The position numbers were made by a program, and so were the translations under genes. Positions 1 through 8,656 of a DNA stretch of 64,000 nt are shown here, piece after piece. The stretch's first letter is position 1; each line of letters starts with the position of its first letter. The DNA lies in assembly GCA_947591245.1 (NCBI GenBank), contig CANQCY010000005.1, forward strand, positions 1 through 64,000. Reading direction: 5' to 3'. The notes beneath the pieces are model-generated. The model worked only from the letters and a program-made list of their open reading frames with translations, ran no database searches and was not told the DNA's origin. The DNA is from an uncultured Lachnospiraceae bacterium (GTDB lineage Bacteria; Bacillota; Clostridia; Lachnospirales; Lachnospiraceae).

Positions 1-954
1 CGGCCACAGTATATCCCGATAAACAGCCAGCTGGTCGCGACTGTACAGACGTTCCATCGCCTCCCCGTTTTCTTCGGAAAGCCCCGGAAAATTGGACACG
101 GCAAGGCTCTGTGCATTGACAACGGGGTAAATGGCATACGGCTTCACCTCCGCCTCCATTGCGTTCAGAATGCCGATCCCCGCCAGATCAGACATAAAAT
201 CGCCGTTTACGGCAAATACTTTCCCCTTGCCGACGCCGTTGCGCCAAATCAGCGCCGGATACTGCTCATTTTTCACTTCGGGATCCGTCACCATGCCGAC
301 AACATATGTTTTGCACCCAGTCCCGGTCAGATACCATGGAATGGATAAATTCAAATCCTGGCGTTCTTCTTTTTCCTTCTCGTCTTTTGGCACATATATT
401 TCCTGTCCGCCCAGCAAAAACCCGGAAAACAGATTGACTCCGCTGATGATTTTCGTCTTCGCCTTCACTTCCTGAATGCCGAGTATATGTTTCCATTCTT
501 CGGATTCCTCGATAAGCGACGGACCCGGCAGATTACAGAAAACGAGATTCATCCCCCTTTCCGCCATTGCCGTCAGCTCCTGAATCGCCCCTTCCTCGCG
601 GACATGGCTCTCGTCAATGAGAATCATCTCCGCATTTTCCTCCATACTCTTCGGGCAATTTTTCATGCTGGAACGTACCATGAGGCGCCGTTTCGTAAAC
701 AGGCACCACTGGGACGCAACATTTCCGATGTCGCTGCCGGCGTCCCCGATCAACACAACGTACTTTTTGCCGTTGCTGTATGCCGTCCCGGAATACGCCT
801 CCCATTGATCCAGCTTGTTTTCAACCGCATCTTCCGCATATGCGTTGACGTCATACTGATTTCCGACTTCCTTCATTACCTGAGAAAACTGAAACATAAA
901 AAACAGCACAACCATCATAACGACGATAGTGATAAAATTTCGTTTCGATATCAT
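1..954 (-). CDS. DUF2194-type exopolysaccharide protein (3' end outside window)
   Basis: The first 318 codons of a gene that continues past the window edge. It opens with a short positive N-terminus and one hydrophobic segment (about residues 7-22, TIVVMMVVLFFMF), which looks like a signal anchor. A soluble region follows that resembles a Rossmann-like/GATase-like fold (KKYVVLIGDAG, AEMILIDESH, NLVFCNLPG, GKGKVFAVNGDF). This N-terminus resembles the DUF2194 family found in Lachnospiraceae Pel-like loci, where it may play the part of the PelA hydrolase/deacetylase. The deacetylase part would lie beyond the window, so that role is inference. The ATG at 954 follows the previous stop by 4 bases, and a G-rich Shine-Dalgarno lies over that stop. 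It is therefore co-transcribed with the genes upstream. Confidence 0.7.
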   Translation of the reverse strand, partial: MISKRNFITIVVMMVVLFFMFQFSQVMKEVGNQYDVNAYAEDAVENKLDQWEAYSGTAYSNGKKYVVLIGDAGSDIGNVASQWCLFTKRRLMVRSSMKNCPKSMEENAEMILIDESHVREEGAIQELTAMAERGMNLVFCNLPGPSLIEESEEWKHILGIQEVKAKTKIISGVNLFSGFLLGGQEIYVPKDEKEKEERQDLNLSIPWYLTGTGCKTYVVGMVTDPEVKNEQYPALIWRNGVGKGKVFAVNGDFMSDLAGIGILNAMEAEVKPYAIYPVVNAQSLAVSNFPGLSEENGEAMERLYSRDQLAVYRDILWP

Positions 955-958
955 GCCG

Positions 959-3337
959 TCACCCCCCCGCCGGTCCGGAATTATAACCATAATCAATCGC
1001 AAAATTGTACAGACGGTACGGATTCTGCTGTATTTTATAACAGATGAACCGATCCGTCTCCAGATATACTTTCATTTCATTCGGATACAGGCGCTGAAAC
1101 TCCTGCGCCCAATAATAAAGGCGCGACATAACGATCCATCTGTTTTCGCCCTTATACATCTCGATTCCGCCGACGTTCGGCAGATCCCTCCCCGCCCCCA
1201 GCTCAGATATCGCCTGTCCGCTTCCCTCATAGGTCAGGGTATAGTCAATCGGTATCTTTTCGATAAAGAAATAAACGCTGTTGGTCGGTATTTTGATAAA
1301 TGGCTCCGCCCCCTGAACCATATTTTTCAGCTCCATTTCCCGAAGAAACGAGATCAGCTCATAATGATAACCGTGATCCTTTCCCATCTGCGTTTCATCA
1401 TTCGCTGAACAGATCGTCCATGTAAAATCGGTCTCATCATGGATAATATTGGTCAGGCAGGCAATCGCCTCATTTGTCACAAGCTGCGTATTATCGACCG
1501 GCTGCTTTCTGAACTCGCCGTCCCAAAGCAATAAAACAGCTCCGGCAACACAGGCAAGGGAAACGAAATTTCTAAATTTCTTCCAACTCTCCGGCCATAT
1601 AACAAAATACAGGATGCCGTCCGCCACGAAAGCGAACACGACCGGAAGCATATATGCATAATAAATTCTGCACCGTCCCGCGTCCATCAGCTCAGGAAGT
1701 CCGAGCCTGTACGCCGCCTGCAGCACAGACATCAGCGCCATAAAAACGCCCACGGATAAAAGCATCGCCCCATAGCAGCGCCTTTTAAGCACGATAAATA
1801 TAATTCCGAGAATAAACAGGGCGCCGATGCCCGCGGCTATGACCAGATAATGCCACGGTTCCTGTTCCCCCGTCAGCACGCATTCGTTCACTGCATCACG
1901 CATACTCTCACAAGCCCTGGCAAGTTTTTTTCCGATGCTCTCGCGAACCGGCTCTTTCTCTATTTCAGCTTCCTGCATTTGGGAACCGTCCTCCGCCGTC
2001 TGGGCTTCGGAGCCATCTCCGGCTGCCTCCCCGCCAAGCTGCTGCTCGATACGGTTTCCTTCCGAATCATAGTAGATCACTGTAGCGCCGCCAACGCTTG
2101 CCGCATCCCCTCCTTCACCCGTTTCTTCGTCCTGCTCATCCTCCGAGCTGCCGCTAATGACGTTCATGCCCCAGCCCAGGGAGCCCTGGAGCGGAGTTCC
2201 CATAATAAACGCAACCGCCATCGGCAAAACGGCAATCATCACGCTGATCATACACGTGGCCACAACGCGCCAGAAGTATCCCCTCCTCACAAACCAGAAC
2301 AAATATCCCGCCGCTACCCCGACACAGAACAGTCCGGCAATCATTGTGTCGTAAAAATGAACGGCGAGCGTCATGGAAAAACTCATGGCAAAGAACACGA
2401 GACAAATAAACGACTCGCCTGTTACCCCTCTCTGCCGTCGCAGCTCGTCCCGCCTCTTTTCAAAAAACAGGAACGCAAAGTATATGGCGGGCAGTATGAA
2501 GATCATTCCGTATTCCTGAGGGAGCACCGCAAAAAAGCGAAGATATGTACTTGCCTGCAAAAAATCCCCCAGCACATAGATTCCAACCGCCGCATAGGCG
2601 ACAAATTTGCTCCGGCAGCAGAGCCGAATGAATCCCAAAAGGGTCATATGCAGCATAAGCGTCTGTATAAATGGAAATACACGCATAAGCACGTACGTAT
2701 CAATATGGAACACGGCATGAAGATAGTATATTACGCAATGATATCCAAACGGATACACGCCGTCGATAAAAATCTGGTTCTGGCTCAGCCCGTTAATCCA
2801 GAACATATGCACCGGCGTATCTGACGCGGTGTACCCATAGCCTTTAAGCAGGTGAATCCCATAAAACGAGGCGAGCGCCGCCAATACGGCAAACATGCAC
2901 AGCCACTGCAGCCATCTTGTATAAAATACTTTCAGAAACGCCCTGATCCCATGACGCACCGCCTTCCCCGCTTTCGCCAGAAGCCGGCAGATCAGCGATT
3001 TCACTCCCATATACCCCTTGGATATTTTTTGTAAATCCCGCCACACCCCTTTCAAAGAACTGATGCGGTGGCCGCCGTACAAACACCATACAATATACGC
3101 CGGTATCGCCGTCCCCAGTGTAAGCGTGGCCGTATTTGATATTTTCAGGAGCTGGAGCAGAAAGACCAGATTCATCACATAAAAATTTCCGGTCAGAAGG
3201 CATATAAAAAACCTCTGCACAAAATCCCGTTCCTTAATTTTTTCGTGCAGAACAATCGCCGGCAGCAATACCGTGACAAAAAGATATGCTGACAAACTTC
3301 CGGTAAACTGTAAAATTGTAAGCATTCGCATGGTCAT
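959..3337 (-). CDS. Large polytopic membrane protein, GT-C-like, in Pel-type operon
   Basis: A 792-residue protein with at least ten hydrophobic segments spread over its first two thirds, then a soluble C-terminal domain (about residues 620-792). Early in the chain, after a membrane segment, it has SDTPVHMFW and a Tyr/His-rich stretch (YPFGYHCVIYYLHAVFH). This resembles the acidic first extracytoplasmic loop of GT-C glycosyltransferases, but no family is certain. An acidic low-complexity loop (about 390-485, rich in E, G, D and Q) separates two membrane blocks. The ATG at 3337 is preferred to the TTG at 3346 because AAAGGTGG lies 9 bases upstream of it. The gene sits between the PelE-like and DUF2194 genes, so a role in polymer synthesis, modification or export is inferred from context. 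Confidence 0.7.
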   Translation of the reverse strand: MTMRMLTILQFTGSLSAYLFVTVLLPAIVLHEKIKERDFVQRFFICLLTGNFYVMNLVFLLQLLKISNTATLTLGTAIPAYIVWCLYGGHRISSLKGVWRDLQKISKGYMGVKSLICRLLAKAGKAVRHGIRAFLKVFYTRWLQWLCMFAVLAALASFYGIHLLKGYGYTASDTPVHMFWINGLSQNQIFIDGVYPFGYHCVIYYLHAVFHIDTYVLMRVFPFIQTLMLHMTLLGFIRLCCRSKFVAYAAVGIYVLGDFLQASTYLRFFAVLPQEYGMIFILPAIYFAFLFFEKRRDELRRQRGVTGESFICLVFFAMSFSMTLAVHFYDTMIAGLFCVGVAAGYLFWFVRRGYFWRVVATCMISVMIAVLPMAVAFIMGTPLQGSLGWGMNVISGSSEDEQDEETGEGGDAASVGGATVIYYDSEGNRIEQQLGGEAAGDGSEAQTAEDGSQMQEAEIEKEPVRESIGKKLARACESMRDAVNECVLTGEQEPWHYLVIAAGIGALFILGIIFIVLKRRCYGAMLLSVGVFMALMSVLQAAYRLGLPELMDAGRCRIYYAYMLPVVFAFVADGILYFVIWPESWKKFRNFVSLACVAGAVLLLWDGEFRKQPVDNTQLVTNEAIACLTNIIHDETDFTWTICSANDETQMGKDHGYHYELISFLREMELKNMVQGAEPFIKIPTNSVYFFIEKIPIDYTLTYEGSGQAISELGAGRDLPNVGGIEMYKGENRWIVMSRLYYWAQEFQRLYPNEMKVYLETDRFICYKIQQNPYRLYNFAIDYGYNSGPAGG

Positions 3338-3358
3338 TGACGGCAACCACCTTTCCGG

Positions 3359-4255
3359 TTATTGAAACACGCGAATGAGTTCCAGCGTCTCATTATCGAT
3401 CACAATATCGGAACTGCGGAGCTCATCCATTACTTCAAAAAATTGTTCCCGTTTCTCCATGGAGAAGTATAATTTCAGGAGGCACGTATAAGTGGCAAGC
3501 ATATCCGGATAACATTCTTTCGCCCGTCTGCACCATTTCTCGCATGTCTCATATTCGCGCATTTCCAAATGGCGGAGACTCACCGCCTCAAACTGGACGC
3601 TGGTCATCCGTTTTCTTTCTCTGTCATACAGTATCTCGCACATCTCATCCATAACTGCCACAAAAGCGCTCTGCTCCATATCCGTGAATACTCTCTGCCG
3701 AAGCACCTGATCCATATAATCGATCAGCATAACAACATATTCTATCTGGTTTTCTTCCTGTTTCGCAATCTCATTGCGGCATTTCTGCACGGTCGCGCGG
3801 AAATCATTGAGCGAATCCTGCAGTACCGACGCGGCATAGTGAGACGTCTCGGAATCCTCGCTGCCAAGCGCCAGCGAAATCGAAGCCAGCGAATTGCGGA
3901 TATCCCCCCGCACGACATTGAGCATGAGCGTCCGAAGATTATCCTTGTCCGTGACTGCAAGAGCCTCTTCCATGGAAACGACCGTCCTGCCCCATTCCTC
4001 ATCGGCATGCGTATATGTCTGGACGCGGTCTTTCCTGAACACAACGTCCGCCAGGTCAACCTCTTTTGAAAAAAAGCTGAGATATATAACATAAGCAAGG
4101 CACACATACAAAGGTCCCAGCCCCGGACACAAAAACATGATCAGCGACTTTGCCCCGTACCCGAGCATATTTTCCTTTTTCCGCATGAAATTCCAGATAA
4201 AATATACAATAGCTGTAATGCTGTTGGCTATTAACAAAATTACAAATTTATCCAT
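3359..4255 (-). CDS. PelE-like membrane-anchored TPR protein
   Basis: A 298-residue protein. Two N-terminal membrane segments (about 4-18 and 35-60, the latter with PGLGPLYVCLAYVIYL) are followed by a helical region. That region carries a conserved-looking block (NVVRGDIRNSLASISLAL) and C-terminal TPR-like helices (YETCEKWCRRAKECYPDMLATYTCLLKLYF). Two membrane helices plus TPR repeats is the architecture of PelE, which works with PelD, PelF and PelG in the inner-membrane Pel synthase complex. The gene starts 8 bases after the SDR-PelD stop, as pelE follows pelD in described Pel loci. The assignment rests on architecture and position, because sequence identity to PelE is expected to be low. 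Confidence 0.65.
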   Translation of the reverse strand: MDKFVILLIANSITAIVYFIWNFMRKKENMLGYGAKSLIMFLCPGLGPLYVCLAYVIYLSFFSKEVDLADVVFRKDRVQTYTHADEEWGRTVVSMEEALAVTDKDNLRTLMLNVVRGDIRNSLASISLALGSEDSETSHYAASVLQDSLNDFRATVQKCRNEIAKQEENQIEYVVMLIDYMDQVLRQRVFTDMEQSAFVAVMDEMCEILYDRERKRMTSVQFEAVSLRHLEMREYETCEKWCRRAKECYPDMLATYTCLLKLYFSMEKREQFFEVMDELRSSDIVIDNETLELIRVFQ

Positions 4256-4263
4256 ATATGCCG

Positions 4264-6450
4264 CTATACCCCTAATTTTTCTACAATCCTGCTCTCATAG
4301 CCAGCCGCCTTAAACCTGCTCACTACGATTTCTGCTTCCTGCCGTACCGTGTTTGCGAGAAGCACATACAGCCTGCCGTCTGTCATCGCTCCAAGGTAAT
4401 CCGACTGGCGGAGGTTTTTCATAAGCACCTCTCCCGCCTCTTCATATTCCTCCGGCAGCGCCTTGATCTGCAGCAGGGTACACTCCGTCAGATTCCTCTT
4501 TTTCGCCTTCTGGTAAGCCTTGACAAGAGAGGTAAACGCCTCCGGTTCAAGAATCTGGGTATCCACCATATACCTCTGCTGTTCGAGCGCCGCCATATAC
4601 CTCCCGGCACGAAGCACGGCATTCTGAATCAGATAGCTGATAACGACGAGGAGATTCGCTTGTCCGAGCGTCATCCGTTCCCACGGAATTCCCCATACCA
4701 TAACGATCATTTTCATTTCGTCATTTTCGTAAATAGCATTTGCCATCAGCGGATATTTGTCGTCAAGTTTCCGGTTGATAAATACCTTACGCGCCGCCAG
4801 ATCTTCATACAATGCCCCCATGTCCGAGTAGCGTATAGAGTTCCCGAGCTTTCTGGCCTCTTTGGAGCTCGCCGAAAACATTCGCGCATAATTCGAATTG
4901 TACACGACATAGATAGCCACGTCCGGGCTTCTCATGATCTGGGACAATATATCCACTGCATAAAACAGCACTTCCTCCGGCATGTACCGGTCAAGCGTGG
5001 AAGTTATGTCGTACAGCTTGCCGATGCTGTCCTTCTGGTCGATCACCTGCCGCTCTAAAACGTCCTTTACCCGGACGTTACTGCTGTTGATATCTTTAAT
5101 ATCCCTCAACTGCCGGTTCAGATTCTGCTGTATTTCCTCGCTTTCCGCGCGTACCGACCTCGTCCGGTCCTTCATATACCCGACAACGAGTCCCACGATA
5201 AACAGCTGCGCCATCCACACATACGTCGTATAATCAAGCATAACCTCAAACCCGCTCCGCGTATACATCTGACGGAACAAGTAGCCGCTGACGGCTAAAA
5301 CAGCCGAAAATATCGCCTGGCGCTGTCCATACACAATCGCAAAAAGAAGAACGTAAAACAAATAAAAATCAAGTCTTGAAAAATAGGCGCTGCCCGCCGT
5401 CCTGTTGTTCAGCATAAACACCGGAATAAAACAAATCATATTTTCAAGAAAGGGGACGGACGCCTTTAAAAACCAGCCAAAACGCCGCCACATCCGTTTC
5501 CATAACGACGGCCTCGCCTTTCCTCCGTTGAGAAATACGTCTCTGTTTTTCTGCATGTATGAGACGACCCTCTTCACCCCGTCGGCTGGCGGATGACAGA
5601 CAGAACCGCCAAATTCCTTTAAAAACCGCTCGTTAGATAGCACGCGGCTGCTCTTATACGGCTTGCTTATCGGCACGACGTTTACCGGTTCTTTCATATT
5701 CCCGGCTACCAGCTCTGCAAGCCCCACCTCTGTAAGCGGCTCTGCCGCAGACAGATGATACAGTGAATAATTTGTCTTTTTCGCCGAGATAATCAGGTAA
5801 ATAAATTCCACTGCGTCCGACTCATACAAAAGCGAACAGGCAACATCCGGCGCTGCCCGTATCACTCCCGTCTCCATAGCCTTGCGGCACATATTGGCGC
5901 ATACTCCGTCCATTTCTTCCACGTCCCTTGGCACGCTGTACAAATGATCGAGACGCAGCACCAGCACATCCCGCTTCCAGTTCTCCCGGAAACCGGCGCA
6001 TATATCCTCTGCCTGCGCCAGCACCACCCCGCGGAGCCCCTTTGCGCACGCGGGCTGTTCTTCCCGTATTTCCTTTTGGTAATGCCCCTGATACACCTCT
6101 TCCGATGAAAGAAAGACAAATTTGCCCTTATTTACAACAGAATACGCCACGAGAAGATTCATAAGGCTCGATATAAACCGTACTGACTCCCTCTCTCCGT
6201 TCTGCCAGCTGAAATTCGAATCATACGCTCCCAAAAATAAGGTTACATCCGGCGCCACGCTCTCAAAGATCTCATTCAGGTTCGCATTGTCATAAGAAAA
6301 CTCATATCGCTCGAATACTTTTTCATATTCGCTTACAGAAACAGAATACTGCTGCCCCGTTAGCAAATGCACCCTATGGCCCTCTTTTTTCAATTTAATA
6401 ATTAACCGGTTCATAAGACTACAAGAACCGCCAATGAGTAAAATATTCAT
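4264..6450 (-). CDS. SDR epimerase-like domain fused to PelD (c-di-GMP receptor)
   Basis: A 728-residue fusion. Residues 1-300 form an extended SDR/epimerase-like Rossmann domain (MNILLIGGSCSLMNRL, VAPDVTLFLGAYDSN, FVFLSSEEVYQ). The canonical GxxGxxG and YxxxK are altered, so it may not be catalytic. About 345-450 is a hydrophobic block of roughly four membrane helices, then a short coiled coil, a GAF-like domain (about 470-620) and a degenerate GGDEF domain (about 625-728). In the last, LRQSDYLGAMTDGRLYVLL aligns position for position with the usual RxSDxxxRxGGDEFxxLL. The catalytic GGDEF is lost while the RxxD I-site is kept at about 680-684. This is the hallmark of PelD, the c-di-GMP receptor that switches on Pel synthesis. 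The ATG at 6450 is chosen because GGAGGGG precedes it. Confidence 0.85.
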   Translation of the reverse strand: MNILLIGGSCSLMNRLIIKLKKEGHRVHLLTGQQYSVSVSEYEKVFERYEFSYDNANLNEIFESVAPDVTLFLGAYDSNFSWQNGERESVRFISSLMNLLVAYSVVNKGKFVFLSSEEVYQGHYQKEIREEQPACAKGLRGVVLAQAEDICAGFRENWKRDVLVLRLDHLYSVPRDVEEMDGVCANMCRKAMETGVIRAAPDVACSLLYESDAVEFIYLIISAKKTNYSLYHLSAAEPLTEVGLAELVAGNMKEPVNVVPISKPYKSSRVLSNERFLKEFGGSVCHPPADGVKRVVSYMQKNRDVFLNGGKARPSLWKRMWRRFGWFLKASVPFLENMICFIPVFMLNNRTAGSAYFSRLDFYLFYVLLFAIVYGQRQAIFSAVLAVSGYLFRQMYTRSGFEVMLDYTTYVWMAQLFIVGLVVGYMKDRTRSVRAESEEIQQNLNRQLRDIKDINSSNVRVKDVLERQVIDQKDSIGKLYDITSTLDRYMPEEVLFYAVDILSQIMRSPDVAIYVVYNSNYARMFSASSKEARKLGNSIRYSDMGALYEDLAARKVFINRKLDDKYPLMANAIYENDEMKMIVMVWGIPWERMTLGQANLLVVISYLIQNAVLRAGRYMAALEQQRYMVDTQILEPEAFTSLVKAYQKAKKRNLTECTLLQIKALPEEYEEAGEVLMKNLRQSDYLGAMTDGRLYVLLANTVRQEAEIVVSRFKAAGYESRIVEKLGV

Positions 6451-6472
6451 TGCCCCCTCCAAGCCTTGTCCA

Positions 6473-6772
6473 TCAGCTTAAGATCCCTTGTTGTTTCAGC
6501 TGTTCGTAAAACTCGCGGACGTCGCCCCTGATCTCGTCCGGGGAAACCTCATACCATTCTCCGAGCTTTTTGGATATTTCCCCTATATCCATGCCGCGGC
6601 CCGTCATTTCCCATATTCGCGCGCCTTGTTCATTGAGCGGCGCCGGTTTCTTATACGGATACCCCGGCTGGCTCATGTCTAACAGCCAGTAAATCCCCGC
6701 CGCATAACGCATCTGATAACGGGACATGCCTTCCAAATCTAAGCCGGAATCATTTTCTTCTGTCATTCGCAC
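6473..6772 (-). CDS. PqqD-like (RRE-fold) small protein heading the Pel-type operon
   Basis: A 99-residue protein with the PqqD-like pattern. A beta region has GIYWLLD, then LNEQGARIWEMTGRG, then helices ISKKLGEWYEVSPDEIRGDV and EFYEQLKQQGIL at the end. PqqD domains are winged-helix peptide-binding domains (RiPP recognition elements). Stand-alone copies also occur in polysaccharide loci, where their role is not settled. No radical SAM enzyme or precursor peptide gene is visible beside it. It is the first gene after the promoter at 6838-6866 and is followed 22 bases later by the SDR-PelD gene. AAAGGGGC precedes the ATG. Fold assignment is fairly sure; function here is unknown. Confidence 0.75.
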   Translation of the reverse strand: MRMTEENDSGLDLEGMSRYQMRYAAGIYWLLDMSQPGYPYKKPAPLNEQGARIWEMTGRGMDIGEISKKLGEWYEVSPDEIRGDVREFYEQLKQQGILS

Positions 6773-6837
6773 ACGCCCCTTTTATCCGCCGGAAAAGCTA
6801 ATTTTACACGCTTTGCCGGCTCGCATATTTTCCCTCA

Positions 6838-6866
6838 ATTATACCACAATACAATGTCATTGTAAA
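6838..6866 (-). promoter_or_regulatory. Sigma-A-type promoter of the Pel-type operon
   Basis: On the minus strand TTTACA (6866-6861) and TATAAT (6843-6838) are separated by exactly 17 bases. It lies about 65 bases upstream of the PqqD-like start codon and is the only strong promoter seen ahead of the operon. Confidence 0.75.
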
Positions 6867-6871
6867 GGAAA

Positions 6872-6895
6872 GCCTGCTTTTTCACAGAAGCGGGC
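6872..6895 (-). terminator. Hairpin with short U-rich tail downstream of the GT2 gene
   Basis: The arms 6872-6879 and 6888-6895 pair over 8 bp with one G-U. On the minus strand a T-rich stretch (TTTCCTTT) follows. It lies between the GT2 gene and the Pel-type promoter and could insulate the two. Confidence 0.45.
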
Positions 6896-6905
6896 ATAAG
6901 CAATA

Positions 6906-6947
6906 GCGGGGCGGCCGGCAGATAAACGCATCTGCCGGCCGCCCCGC
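6906..6947. terminator. Perfect 17-bp GC-rich inverted repeat
   Basis: The arms 6906-6922 and 6931-6947 (GCGGGGCGGCCGGCAGA and its complement) flank an 8-base loop. The stem is very strong but has no adjacent U-tract on either strand. It lies directly after the GT2 stop codon and probably acts as a 3' stabilising hairpin or works with the neighbouring hairpin at 6872-6895. Confidence 0.7.
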
Positions 6948-6992
6948 TGCAACGAGCGAACAAAACGCACCGGTCGCTTCTCTTATGCAATG

Positions 6993-8066
6993 CTATGACT
7001 CCTCCCGCAGTCCGGTATCCGACAACCGTTCATCGATCCTCAGATCGACCAGAAGCCGGATGCCAAACGACAGCGCGGCGTACCAGTGCAGCCGCATCCC
7101 GCAGGCAAATCCCCAAATCATCACCCTCCACATAAATGGGGAGAGGCTCCTTAGCTGCCTGCCCTTAGCCATCTCCGAAAAATACTTTGCCGCCAGCTCC
7201 TCCTTCCCGTATTCCTTTAACACGCGTTTGACAGCGGCGACCTTTTTCCCATTATGCTCATAATTCATCTTCCCGTCAAAAAAAGCCGCAAAAAAGATCG
7301 TACAGGCGACCAGGTCGCCGCACTCGCCATCAAGTCCCTTTTCACGCAAAAGCCGTTCGGTTTTATCCGCAATTCCCATCCATCCCGCTATGGAATCGCT
7401 GCGATATGCATAGGAAATGGAGGCTTCATTTCTCCGATACACATATACCGGATGTTCCAAAAAGGCATATCCGGCTCCTCTGATATAACATTCAAAATTA
7501 AACAGTTTATCCTCCCCGTACCTAAATTCTGAAAACCAAACGCCATTTTTCTCCAAAAAATCCCGTCTGTACAGTTTCCCCCACACATAGGATAAGGTTC
7601 CAATGGAAAAAAATCCCCGAAAGCGAAACGTTCTCTCGTCCCGTGAAAATGTATTAAATCCACTGCAGCTTCCGGCGGGAAGAAGGCGTTTGCCCCAAAG
7701 GCGGAAATAATCTCCCACCAATATATCGGCTTTCGACTTCTCCATCTCCGCTGCCATACGGGACAAAACGTCTTTCTCCGGCAAATAATCGTCTGCGTCC
7801 GCGAACATGACGCAACCTTCCTCCACATGCTCCAGGCCGACATTTCTGGCGTGCGACGCACCTTTGCCGATTTGCGGGGAAAGATAAACATTCTCATACT
7901 TTGCCGCATAGTCCTCGCATATTTTGCGGCTTTTATCCTGCGAACCGCCCTCCACAAGAACGATTTCCGCTTTCTCGTAATCCTGCCTCAGAATGCTCTC
8001 AATGCATTGGGGCAAATATGGCTCTGCATTATATACGGGGATGATAATAGATATTTTGTCACTCAT
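6993..8066 (-). CDS. GT2-family glycosyltransferase
   Basis: A 357-residue GT-A fold glycosyltransferase of family 2. Residues 1-100 hold the nucleotide-sugar domain: ISIIIPVYNAEPYLPQCIES at the N-terminus, EIVLVEGGSQDKS, and the metal-binding DADD (FADADDY) near residue 92. An acceptor region follows (WGKLYRRDFL, FSEFRYGEDKLFNFECY), with the ED of YGEDKLF as likely catalytic base region. The C-terminus has a weakly hydrophobic, amphipathic tail without a clear membrane helix. Donor and acceptor cannot be told from sequence. It is a single gene between two hairpins, just upstream of the Pel-type operon on the same strand. It may decorate a surface glycan but has its own transcription unit. 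Confidence 0.85.
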   Translation of the reverse strand: MSDKISIIIPVYNAEPYLPQCIESILRQDYEKAEIVLVEGGSQDKSRKICEDYAAKYENVYLSPQIGKGASHARNVGLEHVEEGCVMFADADDYLPEKDVLSRMAAEMEKSKADILVGDYFRLWGKRLLPAGSCSGFNTFSRDERTFRFRGFFSIGTLSYVWGKLYRRDFLEKNGVWFSEFRYGEDKLFNFECYIRGAGYAFLEHPVYVYRRNEASISYAYRSDSIAGWMGIADKTERLLREKGLDGECGDLVACTIFFAAFFDGKMNYEHNGKKVAAVKRVLKEYGKEELAAKYFSEMAKGRQLRSLSPFMWRVMIWGFACGMRLHWYAALSFGIRLLVDLRIDERLSDTGLREES

Positions 8067-8161
8067 AATTCTCCTTATTTCCTCACTGCTGTTAATGTAT
8101 CAGCGTTATTGACATTATTATATTCTATTCCCCATATCATGACAAGCAGGAAAAAAGCCGC

Positions 8162-8536
8162 TTATTTCATTCCCGACCGTATCATCCCTCCCAGAATCCC
8201 CGAAAATACGCAGACCAAAAATGCCGTCAGCATGCCTGGCATCTGCGCTGCAAGGCTCTGGTTCCAAACCGCGCTGACCGCATAGGCGACCAGAAAATAT
8301 ACGACTCCCATGAGGCCTCCGCCCAGATAGCGTTTCTGCGAAAGGCATCCGCTGAATATAAAGCCCCCGACGAGGCAGGAGAGCACATATGTGATCAAAA
8401 TCCCGCTGTTTGCTCCCGTCATAGATATTTTACACTTATACATAATAAAAGAAAGAATGAGCAGCGCAATCGCCGTCAGCACATAAGCGACCGCCACGCT
8501 TTTCAGCATTTTTACCGCCTTCACCCGATTACCCAT
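8162..8536 (-). CDS. Small four-helix membrane protein, TIGR04086-like
   Basis: A 124-residue protein with four hydrophobic segments and the motif QKRYLGGGLMGVVYFLVAY, typical of the TIGR04086 small membrane proteins of Clostridia, whose function is unknown. The ATG at 8536 (MGNRVKAVKM) is preferred to that at 8545 because GGGGG is 10 bases upstream of it and only 1 base from the longer start. It is divergent from the PHP gene. Confidence 0.65.
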   Translation of the reverse strand: MGNRVKAVKMLKSVAVAYVLTAIALLILSFIMYKCKISMTGANSGILITYVLSCLVGGFIFSGCLSQKRYLGGGLMGVVYFLVAYAVSAVWNQSLAAQMPGMLTAFLVCVFSGILGGMIRSGMK

Positions 8537-8602
8537 TTCTACCATCCCCCAGTGTCTCTGATTATAAAATCAAGATTTATTGTTGTTTTTATTATATGAC
8601 AC

Positions 8603-8631
8603 TTACAATTTACTTATGACTGTGGTATAAT
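8603..8631 (+). promoter_or_regulatory. Promoter of the PHP phosphoesterase gene
   Basis: TTACAA (8603-8608) and a perfect TATAAT (8626-8631) are 17 bases apart. Transcription would begin near 8638, after the upstream GTG at 8636. This supports the ATG at 8657 as the true start. Confidence 0.6.
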
Positions 8632-8656
8632 AAGCGTGAAGGAGAATGATGGTTTT

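Noticed and set aside
1850-2824. 324-codon plus-strand frame inside the polytopic membrane gene
   Set aside because: It lies fully antisense to a well-supported gene, has no Shine-Dalgarno and no recognisable protein pattern; it is a shadow of the membrane-helix codons.
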